Shown piece by piece: positions 10,830 through 23,107 of a stretch of DNA of 64,000 nucleotides (its first letter is position 1; each line of letters starts with the position of its first letter). Made by a program: the position numbers and the translations under genes. This stretch comes from Colwellia maritima (GTDB lineage Bacteria; Pseudomonadota; Gammaproteobacteria; Enterobacterales; Alteromonadaceae): positions 310,001 through 374,000 of the forward strand of contig NZ_JAKKSL010000001.1 of assembly GCF_022669015.1 (NCBI RefSeq), written 5' to 3'. Below the pieces are notes generated by a model, which was not told the origin of the DNA, did no database searches, and saw only the letters and a program-made list of their open reading frames with translations.

Positions 10830-12371
10830 ATGCAACTGAATTCCACTGAAATCGCTGAACTGATCAAGAATAGAATTGAACAGTTTAACGTTGTCAGCGA
10901 AGCTCGTAACGAAGGTACTATCGTTTCTGTAACAGATGGTATTATTCGAATTAATGGCCTTGCCGATGTAATGCAAGGTGAAATGATCGAACTTCCTGGC
11001 AGCCGTTTTGCTATCGCATTGAACTTAGACCGTGATTCGGTCGGTGCGGTAGTAATGGGTCCGTACGCGGACTTAGCTGAAGGACAAAAAGTAAAAGGTA
11101 CTGGTCGTATACTAGAAGTACCAGTAGGTCGTGGTCTTTTAGGTCGCGTAGTAAATACCTTAGGTGAACCAATTGATGGCAAAGGCCCAATTGAAAATGA
11201 TGGCTTCTCTCCAGTAGAAGTTGTTGCACCAGGTGTTATTGAGCGTAAATCAGTTGACCAACCTGTACAAACAGGTATTAAGTCAATTGATGCTATGATC
11301 CCAATTGGTCGTGGCCAACGTGAATTAATCATTGGTGACCGTCAAATCGGTAAATCAGCGATTGCACTTGACGCGATTATTAATCAAAAGAACACAGGTA
11401 TTAAAAGTATTTATGTAGCGATTGGCCAAAAAGCCTCTACCGTTGCTAACGTTGTACGTAGCTTAGAAGAGCACGGTGCATTATCAAATACTATTGTTGT
11501 TGTTGCCTCAGCTTCTGAAGCTGCTGCACTACAATACCTAGCGCCATATCTTGGTTGTTCAATGGGTGAATACTTCCGTGACCGCGGTGAAGATGCGTTG
11601 ATCGTATATGATGATTTGTCTAAGCAAGCTGTTGCTTACCGTCAAATTTCATTACTACTTCGTCGTCCGCCAGGTCGTGAAGCCTACCCAGGTGATGTTT
11701 TCTATCTTCATAGTCGTTTATTAGAACGTGCAGCTCGTGTAAACGAAGCTTACGTTGAAAAATTCACGAACGGTGAAGTAAAAGGTAAAACAGGTTCTTT
11801 AACTGCCTTACCAATTATTGAAACACAATTTGGTGATGTATCTGCTTTCGTACCAACTAACGTAATCTCTATTACGGATGGTCAAATATTCTTAGAGTCT
11901 GATTTATTCAACTCAGGTATTCGTCCTGCGGTAAATGCCGGTTTATCAGTATCTCGTGTAGGTGGTGCAGCGCAAACGAAAATCATCAAAAAACTTGGTG
12001 GTGGTATCCGTTTAGCCTTGGCTCAATATCGTGAATTGGCGGCATTTGCTCAATTTGCCTCAGATTTAGATGACGCAACTCGTGCTCAATTAGAGCATGG
12101 ACAACGTGTAACTGAATTAATGAAGCAAAAGCAATACAGCCCATTATCTGTTGCTGAAACTGCAGTATCTTTATTTGCTGCGGAAAAAGGTTTCTTGAAC
12201 GACGTTGCTATTAACAAAATCAATGATTTTGAAGACGCGTTACAAACCTATATGGGTAGTAATCAGGCTGAGCTTATGGCTACGATTAACGAATCAGGTA
12301 ACTACGATAAAGACATTGAAGCGAGTTTGACTAAAGCACTTGAAAATTTCAAGTCTACCCAAACTTGGTAA
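10830..12371 (+). CDS. atpA: F1Fo ATP synthase subunit alpha
   Basis: 513 residues, same as in E. coli. The P-loop GDRQIGKSA (about 169-177), the [10 protein letters not shown] region and the C-terminal helical domain are visible. It forms the non-catalytic nucleotide sites of F1. It starts 15 bp after atpH. This gene is intact, unlike several neighbours. Confidence 0.98.
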   Translation: MQLNSTEIAELIKNRIEQFNVVSEARNEGTIVSVTDGIIRINGLADVMQGEMIELPGSRFAIALNLDRDSVGAVVMGPYADLAEGQKVKGTGRILEVPVGRGLLGRVVNTLGEPIDGKGPIENDGFSPVEVVAPGVIERKSVDQPVQTGIKSIDAMIPIGRGQRELIIGDRQIGKSAIALDAIINQKNTGIKSIYVAIGQKASTVANVVRSLEEHGALSNTIVVVASASEAAALQYLAPYLGCSMGEYFRDRGEDALIVYDDLSKQAVAYRQISLLLRRPPGREAYPGDVFYLHSRLLERAARVNEAYVEKFTNGEVKGKTGSLTALPIIETQFGDVSAFVPTNVISITDGQIFLESDLFNSGIRPAVNAGLSVSRVGGAAQTKIIKKLGGGIRLALAQYRELAAFAQFASDLDDATRAQLEHGQRVTELMKQKQYSPLSVAETAVSLFAAEKGFLNDVAINKINDFEDALQTYMGSNQAELMATINESGNYDKDIEASLTKALENFKSTQTW

Positions 12372-12409
12372 GACGTTTTTAATTAAGTAATCTTTTCGGA
12401 GAGAGAGTC

Positions 12410-13273
12410 ATGGCCGTTGGTAAAGAAATAAAAACCAAGATTGCGAGTGTTAAAAACACTCAAAAGATCACAAACGCTATGGAAATGGTTGCCGCATCTA
12501 AAATGCGAAGAGCACAAGAGAGTATGGCAGCCTCTCGTCCATATGCGACAAATATACGTAACGTGATCGGTCATATTGCGCTTGGTAACTTAGAATATCG
12601 TCATCCTTATATGGATGAACGAGAAGTTAAGCGCGTTGGCTATATTGTTGTATCAACAGACCGTGGTTTGTGTGGTGGTTTAAATATAAATTTATTTAAA
12701 AAAGTACTTGCAGATGCTGCTGAAAAGCAAACATCTGGTGCTGAAGTTGAATTTGCGGTTGTTGGCTCTAAAGCTACATCGTTTTTCAATAATATGGGCG
12801 CTAAAGTATCTGCACAAACATCAGGCTTAGGAGATAACCCGTCAATTACCGATCTTGTTGGTAGTGTACAGGTAATGCTTAAGGCTTATGATGACGGTGA
12901 AATTGATAAGTTGTTTGTTGTGTATAACAAGTTTGTTAACACAATGACACAAGCACCAACAATTGATCAGTTATTACCTTTACCTAAATCTGACGATGAC
13001 GCAATTAAGCATCGTTGGGATTACATTTACGAACCAGATGCTAACGTATTGTTAGATCAATTATTAGTTCGTTATGTAGAATCGCAAGTATATCAAGGCG
13101 TGGTTGAAAACCTAGCCTGTGAACAAGCTGCCCGTATGGTAGCCATGAAAGCCGCAACAGATAATCTTGGCGACTTGATTGAAGATTTACAACTGGTATA
13201 CAACAAAGCACGTCAAGCTTCAATTACTCAAGAATTGGGTGAAATTGTAGCAGGTGCAGCTGCGGTTGGTTAA
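12410..13273 (+). CDS. atpG: F1Fo ATP synthase subunit gamma
   Basis: 287 residues. The N-terminal helix ([20 protein letters not shown]), the [11 protein letters not shown] core and the C-terminal helix ([11 protein letters not shown]-type, here [16 protein letters not shown]) that forms the rotor shaft are clear. A GGAGAGAG ribosome-binding site precedes the ATG. Intact. Confidence 0.97.
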   Translation: MAVGKEIKTKIASVKNTQKITNAMEMVAASKMRRAQESMAASRPYATNIRNVIGHIALGNLEYRHPYMDEREVKRVGYIVVSTDRGLCGGLNINLFKKVLADAAEKQTSGAEVEFAVVGSKATSFFNNMGAKVSAQTSGLGDNPSITDLVGSVQVMLKAYDDGEIDKLFVVYNKFVNTMTQAPTIDQLLPLPKSDDDAIKHRWDYIYEPDANVLLDQLLVRYVESQVYQGVVENLACEQAARMVAMKAATDNLGDLIEDLQLVYNKARQASITQELGEIVAGAAAVG

Positions 13274-13357
13274 GAGTTATTAACATAAACGTTTACGTAA
13301 TTTAACGAAAAGCTAGTCGCGCAAAGCGTTGATTAGCTTAAATTAAGAGGAATAAAC

Positions 13358-14741
<1,384 letters not shown>

Positions 14742-14801
14742 TCATCTGATAAGTACTTAGGGTTACTTACTAAGTACTTATTACTATAGAGGTCGAGTCA
14801 A

Positions 14802-15224
14802 ATGGCATTATTAACTGTTAATCTGGATGTAGTAAGTGCACAGGAAAGTTTGTTTTCTGGCAGTATAAAATCATTACAGATCACAGGTAGTGAAGGTGAG
14901 TTGGGTATTATGCCTGGTCACGCACCTTTACTGACCTCACTTAAACCTGGTATGGCACTTATTACGAGAAATGATGGTAGCGAAGAAGTTATTTATCTTT
15001 CTGGTGGCATGTTAGAAGTTCAACCAAATCAAGTTACTGTGTTAGCTGATGTAGCAACACGTGCTGATGATTTAGATGAACAAGCTGCACTTGAAGCTAA
15101 GCAACGAGCAGAAGCCAACATGAATGATCATGGTGGTGATGTAGATTATGCTGAAGTAGCTGCAGAATTAGCGCGAGCAGTTGCGCAATTACGTGTTATT
15201 CAGGCGACAAGCAAGAGAAATTAA
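14802..15224 (+). CDS. atpC: F1Fo ATP synthase subunit epsilon
   Basis: 140 residues. The beta-sandwich N-domain ([37 protein letters not shown]) and a C-terminal helical pair are present. It couples the rotor and inhibits ATP hydrolysis. It is the last atp gene and is followed by a strong terminator 49 bp downstream. Confidence 0.96.
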   Translation: MALLTVNLDVVSAQESLFSGSIKSLQITGSEGELGIMPGHAPLLTSLKPGMALITRNDGSEEVIYLSGGMLEVQPNQVTVLADVATRADDLDEQAALEAKQRAEANMNDHGGDVDYAEVAAELARAVAQLRVIQATSKRN

Positions 15225-15272
15225 TTATTTTTCCCGTTTAGTCATAAGCTAAGGTTTAGTGAATTAAATTAG

Positions 15273-15309
15273 AAAAGCCCTGTTACTGCAAAGTAACAGG
15301 GCTTTTTTT
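15273..15309 (+). terminator. Rho-independent terminator of the atp operon
   Basis: AAAAGCCCTGTTACT (15273-15287) pairs perfectly with AGTAACAGGGCTTTT (15292-15306) across a GCAA loop and is followed by T residues. The remaining 300 bp to the convergent phzF-like gene hold no ORF or motif I can support. Confidence 0.95.
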
Positions 15310-15609
15310 GTGCAAAACATTTTCATGGATTTATTCGTTTGTACTCTAATTTTTTCTACGTATAAAATAGATCACTTAATTAATGGAACTGGTATCAGAT
15401 TAATAGAGTATAAGGATATTTATAAATGAGATAAAAAAATGCGCCTATTAAATAGACGCATAAAACATGAAATACTAAGGGGAAATAAAACTTACATATA
15501 ATAAGAGTAGGTAAATAAGAAAAAGTTCCTTAGAATTTAAAATAACTAAAAAGCACATTACTAATTATAATAAAACGAAGCGATCAATACGTTTAATCAC
15601 TACGTTAAT

Positions 15610-16545
15610 CTACACAACTCTAATACAAGCTTCACTCATTAACACCCCATAGCCACCAACGCGTATGGTTAAGTCTTTGCTTTGCTTATTATCCATTTCC
15701 ACATAAAAAAGACTCTTACGGGCATCGTTTGCTCCACGTTGTATGCCAAAAATATGAGTGCCTGTTTGCACATGGGGATGGTCACAAATATGGTTGGCAA
15801 ATGCTGCTATTGCACCACCTATAGGTGGATCTTCATGATGTGCGATAGCAGGACCTAGTAACCGGGCATGAAAATCGGTCGGGTTGTCATCGGTATTGTT
15901 AGCAAAAAGTAATATTTCTTGTGCTAATGAACTAGGAGCCGATGAATTACTCCATGCAGATTCGTTAAACTTAGCTTCACGTATCGCGGTGTAAGACATA
16001 ATAGGGACTATTAAATAAGGTACACCACATGAAACAATCAAAGGGCGATAATGATCAAAGCTGATATCGGCAGGATTAAGGGACAACATTGCAGCTAACT
16101 CTTCAGTAGTTGGCGTGTAATAATCAATTGCTGCATGTGTATCGTAGGTTTGTTGAATAATATCTACGTCACCGTCCTCATTTTTAGATACGTAACTATT
16201 AATTATTTGATTATGACCCTTCATAGTTGAAATAAGGGAAATCAAAGTATGTTTATTGGTGAGAGTTATTGTAGTTTTAGCTAAAATATAACTCGCCGCC
16301 AAAATAGCATGAAGAGTAGTAGGTTGTTCTTTTTCTTTAGAAAATACACGAATTTTTCGAGTGTTTTCATCAACAGTAGGTAGCAAAAAAATAGTACTTG
16401 AAGCATTTAATTCATTTGATATTTTTTGCATTTGCTCATCGGTTAAGCCACTAGCATCGGGAAAAACAGGTAAAGGAACGCCATGAAATGCTTGGTCAGT
16501 GAAAACATCAGCAGTGTAGTAAGTATACTTAGTAAAATTATTCAT
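15610..16545 (-). CDS. PhzF-family isomerase-like protein
   Basis: 311 residues. The N-terminus YTADVFTDQAFHGVPLPVF, an ISNELNASSTIFL segment, and HEDPPIGGAIAAFANHI near residue 240 correspond to conserved blocks of the PhzF fold (xDVF, E-x-N-x-SET, EDPxTGSA). Substitutions in these blocks, such as NASST for the usual N-x-SET with its catalytic Glu, mean enzymatic activity is uncertain. Substrate is unknown. It follows nirD by 9 bp on the same strand, so it is probably the third gene of a nirBD operon. Confidence 0.78.
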   Translation of the reverse strand: MNNFTKYTYYTADVFTDQAFHGVPLPVFPDASGLTDEQMQKISNELNASSTIFLLPTVDENTRKIRVFSKEKEQPTTLHAILAASYILAKTTITLTNKHTLISLISTMKGHNQIINSYVSKNEDGDVDIIQQTYDTHAAIDYYTPTTEELAAMLSLNPADISFDHYRPLIVSCGVPYLIVPIMSYTAIREAKFNESAWSNSSAPSSLAQEILLFANNTDDNPTDFHARLLGPAIAHHEDPPIGGAIAAFANHICDHPHVQTGTHIFGIQRGANDARKSLFYVEMDNKQSKDLTIRVGGYGVLMSEACIRVV

Positions 16546-16554
16546 TGTAATTCC

Positions 16555-16902
16555 TTAAGCTGCAAGCTGAACGGTAGTGCCGTTAAGGCGCACAGGGTAA
16601 GTTTTAACGCTAACATCGCCATCTTCAAGGCAAAGTCCAGTTGTTAACTCAAAATGTTGCTTATAAAGCGGAGAGGCGACTACTACCTTGTTAGCAATAC
16701 TGCCTGTTAAGCCGCGGGATAAAGTATTGGAGTGACTAAACGGACAGTAATTATCTATAGCATATAGTTGTTCTTGACCATGTTTATCGATTATTCGAAA
16801 AATAGCCACTTGCTGTTCGTTAAAAAGTGCGCAACGTCCCATGCTAGGAAGTATGTCGTCAATAGTACAAATATCAAACCATTGTTGTTGTGGTATGCTC
16901 AT
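16555..16902 (-). CDS. nirD: Nitrite reductase [NAD(P)H] small subunit NirD
   Basis: 115 residues with a Rieske-like fold (DNYCPFSHSNTLSRGLTG, VASPLYKQHFELTTG). As in other NirD proteins the two Cys-His pairs of a true Rieske cluster are not all present. It partners NirB in cytoplasmic NADH-dependent nitrite reduction to ammonium. It starts 12 bp after nirB on the same strand. Confidence 0.92.
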   Translation of the reverse strand: MSIPQQQWFDICTIDDILPSMGRCALFNEQQVAIFRIIDKHGQEQLYAIDNYCPFSHSNTLSRGLTGSIANKVVVASPLYKQHFELTTGLCLEDGDVSVKTYPVRLNGTTVQLAA

Positions 16903-16914
16903 ATCAGGTCCTTA

Positions 16915-19445
16915 TTAAATAGTTTCAGTGCTTCGTTCAGAAGCCATAGCAGGGCGTATTTGTTCACGTTCAGTGGTAAATATGACATTTTCGTCATGCT
17001 GTTTACTGTTAACAAAGTGAGTGAAACGCTTTAATTTTTCAGGATCTTCAATGGTGGTTTTCCATTCACATTGGTAAGTATCAACCACGTGTGACATCTC
17101 TTGCTCTAATTCAGCAGCTAAACCTAATTTGTCGTCAATGATGACAGATTTTAAATACTTTAAACCGCCTTCCATGTTATCCATCCAAACTGAAGTACGT
17201 TGTAAGCGATCAGCTGTACGAATATAAAACATATAGAAGCGATCAATATATTTAATTAAATCTACATCACTGAGATCTGATGCAAACAAGTCAGCATGAC
17301 GAGGTTTCATGCCGCCATTACCGCATACATACATGTTCTGACCATTTTCGGTGGCAATAATACCCACATCTTTACTTTGTGCTTCAGCACACTCACGAGT
17401 ACAGCCAGAAACGGCCATTTTTAATTTATGGGGAGAACGTAAACCTTTGTAACGGTTTTCTAATAAGATAGACAGCGCCATTGAGTCTTGAACGCCATAA
17501 CGACACCAGGTAGAGCCAACACATGATTTAACCGTTCTTAAAGATTTACCGTAGGCATGGCCTGTTTCAAAACCAAAGATCCACCAATTCACGCCAAATA
17601 TCAGGTAACTGCTCAGACCGAGCGCCGAATAAATCAACTCGTTGACCGCCAGTAATTTTAGTATACAGATTATATTTTTTAGCGACTTCACCTAAAACAA
17701 TTAATTTTTCAGGGGTAATTTCACCTCCGGCTACACGAGGCACAACAGAATACGTCCCATCTTTTTGCATGTTACCCATGAAATAATCATTGGTATCCTG
17801 TAAACCTTGTAATTTGCTATCAAGTACGTGGTCATTCCAACAAGAAGCAAGAATGTTAGCTGCTGTTGGTTTGCAAATATCACAGCCTAAGCCTGTGCCA
17901 TGTTTTTCAAGTAATTCGGCAAAGGTCTTAATTTTTTCAACGCGGATAATGTTATATAAATCTTGACGAGTATAGGCAAAATGTTCACAAAGATCGGTAT
18001 TAACTTCTACCCCTTGCTTTTCTAATTCACAATTTAATACTTGAGTGACTAAGGCTGTACAACCACCACAACCTGTGGCTGCTTTGGTGCATGATTTGAT
18101 TGCTGCCATATCGCAAGCACCCGCTTCTACGGCATCAATAATATCGCCTTTGGTAACATTTAAGCATGAACACAGTTGTGCAGAATCAGGTAACGCATCA
18201 ACGCCTATACCACTTGAAGAGCCATCAAGGCTAGGTAAAATTAATCCTTCTGGCTCTGATGGTAATTCCATTTTGTTAAGCATGAATTGTAATAAAGAAC
18301 CATACTCAGCGGCATCACCAATAAGTACAGCGCCAAGTAAGAGTTTATCGTCTTCACTGACTACAATTTTTTTATAGACTTCCTCACGATCATTAACGTA
18401 AGTATAACTACGACAGTTAGGGGTAGTACCATGAGCATCACCAATAGAAGCTACATCAACTCCCATCAATTTTAGCTTGGTACTCATATCAGCACCAAAG
18501 AAACTCGCTCGTGCCTGTACCCGTTAAGTGATCTACAGCTGCGTGAGCCATTGCCCAACCTGGCGCAATTAAACCATAAATTTTATTATCCCAAAGGGCT
18601 ACTTCGCCAATGGCATAAATGTCAGGGTCTGAAGTTAAGCAATTATTATTAATTACCACACCACCACGAGCACCCATACCTAAACCTGCTTGACGAGCTA
18701 ATTCATCCCTAGGACGAATACCGGCTGAGAAAACAATTAGGTCGGTTTCTAGCTCGCTGCCATCAGCAAAGCTCATCTTGTGAAAAGCACCGTCACCATC
18801 ACTAATGTTTTGAGTGTTTTTTTGTGTATGAACACTAACACCTAAATCTTCAATTTTTTTGCTCAGCATTTTACCGCCGCCATCATCTACCTGTACAGCC
18901 ATTAAACGGGGAGCAAACTCAACTACGTGCGTCTTTAGGCCTAAATCCATTACCGCTTTTGCTGCTTCTAAGCCAAGTAAACCACCACCTATTACAGTAC
19001 CTATTTTAGCTGTTTTTGCTGCCGCGGTAATTTTCTCAAGATCATCAATGGTACGATAAACAAATACATTATCACGTTGATGTCCGGGTACTGGTGGAAC
19101 AAAAGGAAAAGAGCCAGTGGCTAAAATTATTTTGTCATAACTCACTTCAATCCCTGATTCAGCAATAACCACACGTTTAAAGCGATCAATCTGTGTGACT
19201 TTGTCACCCGTATGGAGAGCAAAATTATTACGAGGGTAAAAGTCATCGTGAACCATATTAATGTCTTTAACCGATTGATTTTTAAACCAAGCAGTTAAAT
19301 GAACTCTATCATAGGCCGGAATAGGCTCTTCACCAAAGACAGTGACTTGATAATTTTCACTTTGACCGCTTTCAACCAAATACTCTAAAAAATTATGACC
19401 AACGGGACCATTACCCACCACCACTAACTTTATTTTTGAACTCAT
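16915..19445 (-). CDS. nirB: Nitrite reductase [NAD(P)H] large subunit NirB (two frame breaks)
   Basis: About 843 residues after joining three frames. In order: FAD motif (VVVGNGPVGHNF), NAD motif (IGGGLLGLEAAK), BFD-type [2Fe-2S] domain (CSCLNV, CTKAATGCGGC), a second Cys group (CDICKPTAANI), a ferredoxin-like half-domain, and the sirohaem/[4Fe-4S] domain with SCVGSTWC and GCTRECAEA. The breaks are near 18,503 (GAGTTTCTTTGG for GAGTTCTTTGG) and near 17,575 (GATCTTTGG for GATCTTGG), both extra T calls. It reduces nitrite to ammonium with NirD. A sigma54-type promoter and an NtrC-like site lie upstream, which suggests an assimilatory role. Confidence 0.95.
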
Positions 19446-19487
19446 AGTTTACTTATCACTCTCACAGACAATATTGATAGTGCTACC

Positions 19488-19502
19488 GCAATATGTGTAC
19501 CA
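19488..19502 (-). promoter_or_regulatory. Candidate sigma54 promoter of nirBD
   Basis: On the minus strand TGGTAC-N5-TTGC matches the sigma54 -24/-12 consensus except for one base. The -12 element is 43 bp before the nirB start. Together with the NtrC-like site 106 bp further upstream it forms a standard enhancer-dependent promoter. Confidence 0.65.
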
Positions 19503-19607
19503 AAGGTTTTATAAAATATAAGTAATTGTAAAATATAAATAAAACTATGTAGGTATAAGTGAACGTCTTAACTTTTTGCGTAATTAAAGGGCGAATTAAA
19601 GCTCATT

Positions 19608-19624
19608 TGCACTTGATGTGTGCA
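19608..19624. promoter_or_regulatory. Candidate NtrC-binding site upstream of nirB
   Basis: TGCACTTGATGTGTGCA has both perfect TGCAC/GTGCA half-sites at the exact 17-bp NtrC spacing; only the inner R position differs. Located 106 bp from the -24 element. Confidence 0.65.
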
Positions 19625-19690
19625 AGGGAAAAATAATAGTTAAATAATCAACACTCAGTTAAATAACGCTTTAGTTTATTGAAATATAAT

Positions 19691-19740
19691 TGTCATATAA
19701 GCATCAATAAAACACCATATTTTAGTCATATTTACTTCAC
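19691..19740 (+). promoter_or_regulatory. Possible Pho-box-like repeats before alkaline phosphatases
   Basis: TGTCATATAAGCATCAA (19691-19707) and AGTCATATTTACTTCAC (19724-19740) resemble imperfect PhoB half-site arrays (TGTCATA-A-N3-TGTCAC). The second matches about 11 of 17 positions. Their place 59 bp upstream of a phosphatase gene makes phosphate control plausible, but the match is weak. Confidence 0.35.
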
Positions 19741-19798
19741 ACAAATGCTTTATTTTAGCTCGCATATTAATTTTTAATTTATCTGGTTGGAGTAAATA

Positions 19799-21383
19799 AT
19801 GCACAAAAAAACCATCGCATTGGTCTTAGCGACTATGCTGCCGAGTGTAAGCCTCTCTGCGTTAGCTGTTGATTTATTTAATGATCAAAAAACTAACGAC
19901 TGGTATAAACAAGGTGAACAAGTACTAGCGAATAAATTGGCACAAACAACACAAAACAAAGCTAAAAATGTAATTCTTTTTGTTGGTGATGGTATGGGTA
20001 TTTCTACATTAACCGCAGCACGAATATTACAAGGTCAGCAAGCCGGAAAGTCAGGAGAAGAAGGTTATTTAAGTTTTGAAACATTTCCTTTTAGTGCCTT
20101 GGTAAAAACCTATAATGTTGATGCGCAAACCCCAGACTCTGCCGGCACAATGACAGCGATGATGTCTGGATTAAAAAGCGATCTTGGCGTCATTGGGGTT
20201 AATGAAGAGATTGAACGAGGTAACTGTACAACAGTAAAAGGGAATGAAGTTGCCACTTTACTAGAACTTGCTGAAATACGCGGATTATCAACAGGTATAA
20301 TATCGACAGCTCGTATTACCCATGCAACACCAAAGAGCAGCCTATGCAAAATCAGCAGATCGCAATTGGGAAGATATTTCTGATATGCCGAGCGAAGCCA
20401 TTGACCAAGGCTGTGAAGATATTGCCTCACAACTTATCAATTTTGAAAAAAATCTAGAAGAACGTTATCCAGGCATTGATGTTGATGGCATCGAAGTAAT
20501 GTTTGGGGGCGGTCGCCGTCACTTTTTACCAAAAGACATCGCCTTTAATAGTGCTGATGCAATGAGTGAAGTGGAAGGAGACAGAACCGATGAAGTTGAC
20601 TTAACTGCGCAATGGCAAACAAGTTATCCAAAAGGCAAATATATTATTGATCAAACGGGTTTTGATTCATTAGACACCACCAATACACCGCAAGTTTTAG
20701 GATTATTCAATGAGTCGCATATGCAATATGAGGCTGATAGAGCTAATGATATTGCCGGTGAACCAAGCTTAACTGAAATGACGACTACAGCCTTAGATAT
20801 TTTAGACAACAATAAAAATGGGTATTTTCTTACTATTGAATCTGGGCGTATTGACCATGGTCATCATGCAGGTAGTGCATACAATGCATTAACCGATACC
20901 ATTGAGTTAGCTAATGCCGTTCAAGCTGCCATTGATAATACTAATCCAGAAGAAACGTTGATCTTAGTTACCGCCGATCACAGTCATGTATTTACCATTG
21001 CGGGTTACCCAAAACGGGGCAATCCTATTTTAGGTAAAGTTGTATCTGTCGGAAGTACAGAAGCCAGTTTAGCAAGCGATGGTATGCCATATACCACAGT
21101 AGGTTATACCAATGGTTTAGGACATCGTAACCTTATTGGTGCAACAGATGCGGACAAAGGTTACAACGAAGCGATTAATACAGGGCGTATAGATTTAACA
21201 ACAATTAACACGATGGACAGTGGTTATCATCAAGAAGCTAATATTCCTTTAGGTTCAGAAACTCATGCAGGCGAAGATATTTCTGTTCACGCCATGGGAC
21301 CAGGTGCTCAACTAGTACAAGGTAATATTGAGCAGAGCGTTATATTCCATATCATCAATAAAGCGCTTGGCTTAACTGAATAG
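19799..21383 (+). CDS. Alkaline phosphatase, PhoA family, copy 1 (one frame break)
   Basis: About 527 residues after correction. It has a signal peptide (MHKKTIALVLATMLPSVSLS, cut near ALA). Metal and catalytic motifs are visible: VGDGMG, DSAGTMTAMMSG with the nucleophile Ser, ESGRIDHGHHAG, TADHSH and SETHAGED. The frame breaks near 20,333, where CCAAAGAGC should be CCAAGAGC to restore THATPRAAYAKSADRNW. It should be periplasmic and release phosphate from organic monoesters. It shares most of its sequence with the next gene, so the pair is a tandem duplication. Confidence 0.93.
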
Positions 21384-21413
21384 TGGCCAAAGTTAATAAT
21401 TTAGGAAAAATTT

Positions 21414-23051
21414 ATGAAAAACTTTAATAACTCAATAATTGCCCTTACCATTTTATGTAGTTTGGCCGCATGTGATGATAGTGATAAAAATAATACGTTA
21501 ACTAAAGAAAACTTATCGACAAACGTTTCCAATGAATGGTTTATTCAAGGGGAAAAAGCAATAGAAACGGCAGAAACTAATTGGAAAAGTGTGTCTGAAA
21601 TATCAGAACTCAAAGGCAAAGCAAAAAATGTTATTTTATTTGTCGGTGATGGCATGGGTATCTCTACCTTAACCGCTGCGCGAATTCTTGAAGGGCAGCG
21701 CAAAGGTATGTTAGGGGAGAGTAATCGCTTAAGTTTTGAAAACTTTCCTTTTTCAGGGTTTGCTAAAACCTACAATGTTGATGCACAAACGCCTGATTCA
21801 GCAGGAACCATGACAGCCATGATGTCAGGCGTTAAAACAGATGCCGGCGTATTAGGTGTTGATGCCGATATTCAGCGAGGTAACTGTGCAAGTGTTGCCG
21901 GTAATGAAATGACTACGGCGTTAGAGCTTGCTGAAATTGCCGGTAAATCTACGGGTGTTATTTCCACAGCACGAATTACTCATGCAACACCGGCAGCGAC
22001 TTATGCAAAATCAGCAGAGCGTAATTGGGAAGATGTATCAGATATGCCCGCTGACGCCATTGCCGCAGGTTGTGAAGATATTGCTTCGCAATTAGTGAAT
22101 TTTGAAGCTAATTTAGAAGCGAGAATGGCAGGTGTAGATGTTGATGGTATTGAAGTAGTTATGGGTGGTGGGCGACGTCATTTTTTACCTAAAGATGCAG
22201 CCTTTAACAGCATTGATGCCGTCAGTGAAAAAGAAGGCGATAGAAGTGATGGCCGTGATTTAACTGCTGAGTGGCAAGCTAATTACACTTCAGGAAAATA
22301 TATTGTAGATCAAGCGAGTTTTGATGCAATTGATCCTGAAACAACAACCCACTTATTGGGTTTATTTAATGAATCACACATGCAATATGAAGCCGATAGA
22401 GCCAATGATATCGCAGGTGAGCCTAGCTTGAGTGAAATGACTAGCAAAGCCATTGATATATTAGATAATAATGATAAAGGTTTTTTCTTAACGGTTGAGT
22501 CAGGTCGTATAGACCACGCGCATCATGCGGGTAACGCATATAACGCATTAAACGACACCATTGAGTTTGCCAAAGCGGTACAAATGGCTATTGATAGCAC
22601 TAACCCTGAAGAAACACTCATTATTGTTACTGCGGATCATAGCCATGTATTTACCATAGCGGGTTATCCAAAACGCGGTAATCCAATACTCGGTAAAGTA
22701 GTGGGTGTAGGTCAAACAGAAGAAAGTTTAGCGAGTGATGGTATGCCATACACTACATTGGGGTATACCAATGGTCTTGGATATCAAAATTTAGGGCAAG
22801 AAACTGATGCTGATGCCGCTTATGGCCATGAAAATGGCGCAGGTCGTGTTGACTTGACCAGTGTAGATACAACAACGGCCGGCTTTCATCAAGAAGCACT
22901 AGTGCCTTTATCATCAGAAACCCATGCGGGTGAAGACGTAGCCATTTTTGCATCAGGACCAGGCGCACATTTAGTTACGGGTACAAATGAACAAAGTATT
23001 ATTTTTCATATTATGAATTATGCGGCTAATTTAACGAGTAGCAACGACTAA
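21414..23051 (+). CDS. Alkaline phosphatase, PhoA family, copy 2 (lipoprotein)
   Basis: 545 residues. The N-terminus ends in the lipobox-like LCSLAAC followed by DDSD, suggesting a lipid-anchored form, in contrast with the soluble signal peptide of copy 1. Motifs VGDGMG, DSAGTMTAMMSG, ESGRIDHAHHAG, TADHSH and SETHAGED are all present. It starts 30 bp after copy 1 and is intact. The different anchors imply that one copy stays on the envelope and the other is free in the periplasm. Confidence 0.94.
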   Translation: MKNFNNSIIALTILCSLAACDDSDKNNTLTKENLSTNVSNEWFIQGEKAIETAETNWKSVSEISELKGKAKNVILFVGDGMGISTLTAARILEGQRKGMLGESNRLSFENFPFSGFAKTYNVDAQTPDSAGTMTAMMSGVKTDAGVLGVDADIQRGNCASVAGNEMTTALELAEIAGKSTGVISTARITHATPAATYAKSAERNWEDVSDMPADAIAAGCEDIASQLVNFEANLEARMAGVDVDGIEVVMGGGRRHFLPKDAAFNSIDAVSEKEGDRSDGRDLTAEWQANYTSGKYIVDQASFDAIDPETTTHLLGLFNESHMQYEADRANDIAGEPSLSEMTSKAIDILDNNDKGFFLTVESGRIDHAHHAGNAYNALNDTIEFAKAVQMAIDSTNPEETLIIVTADHSHVFTIAGYPKRGNPILGKVVGVGQTEESLASDGMPYTTLGYTNGLGYQNLGQETDADAAYGHENGAGRVDLTSVDTTTAGFHQEALVPLSSETHAGEDVAIFASGPGAHLVTGTNEQSIIFHIMNYAANLTSSND

Positions 23052-23107
23052 CGTTACCTGTTTTAAGCAATTAAGGGGAGTTAGTGATAACTCCCCTGGA
23101 GTATTTA

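Noticed and set aside
10811-11332. 173-codon open frame antisense to atpA
   Set aside because: It lies wholly inside a well conserved gene on the other strand, has low-complexity Ser/Pro/Arg composition and no ribosome-binding site; an ordinary shadow frame.
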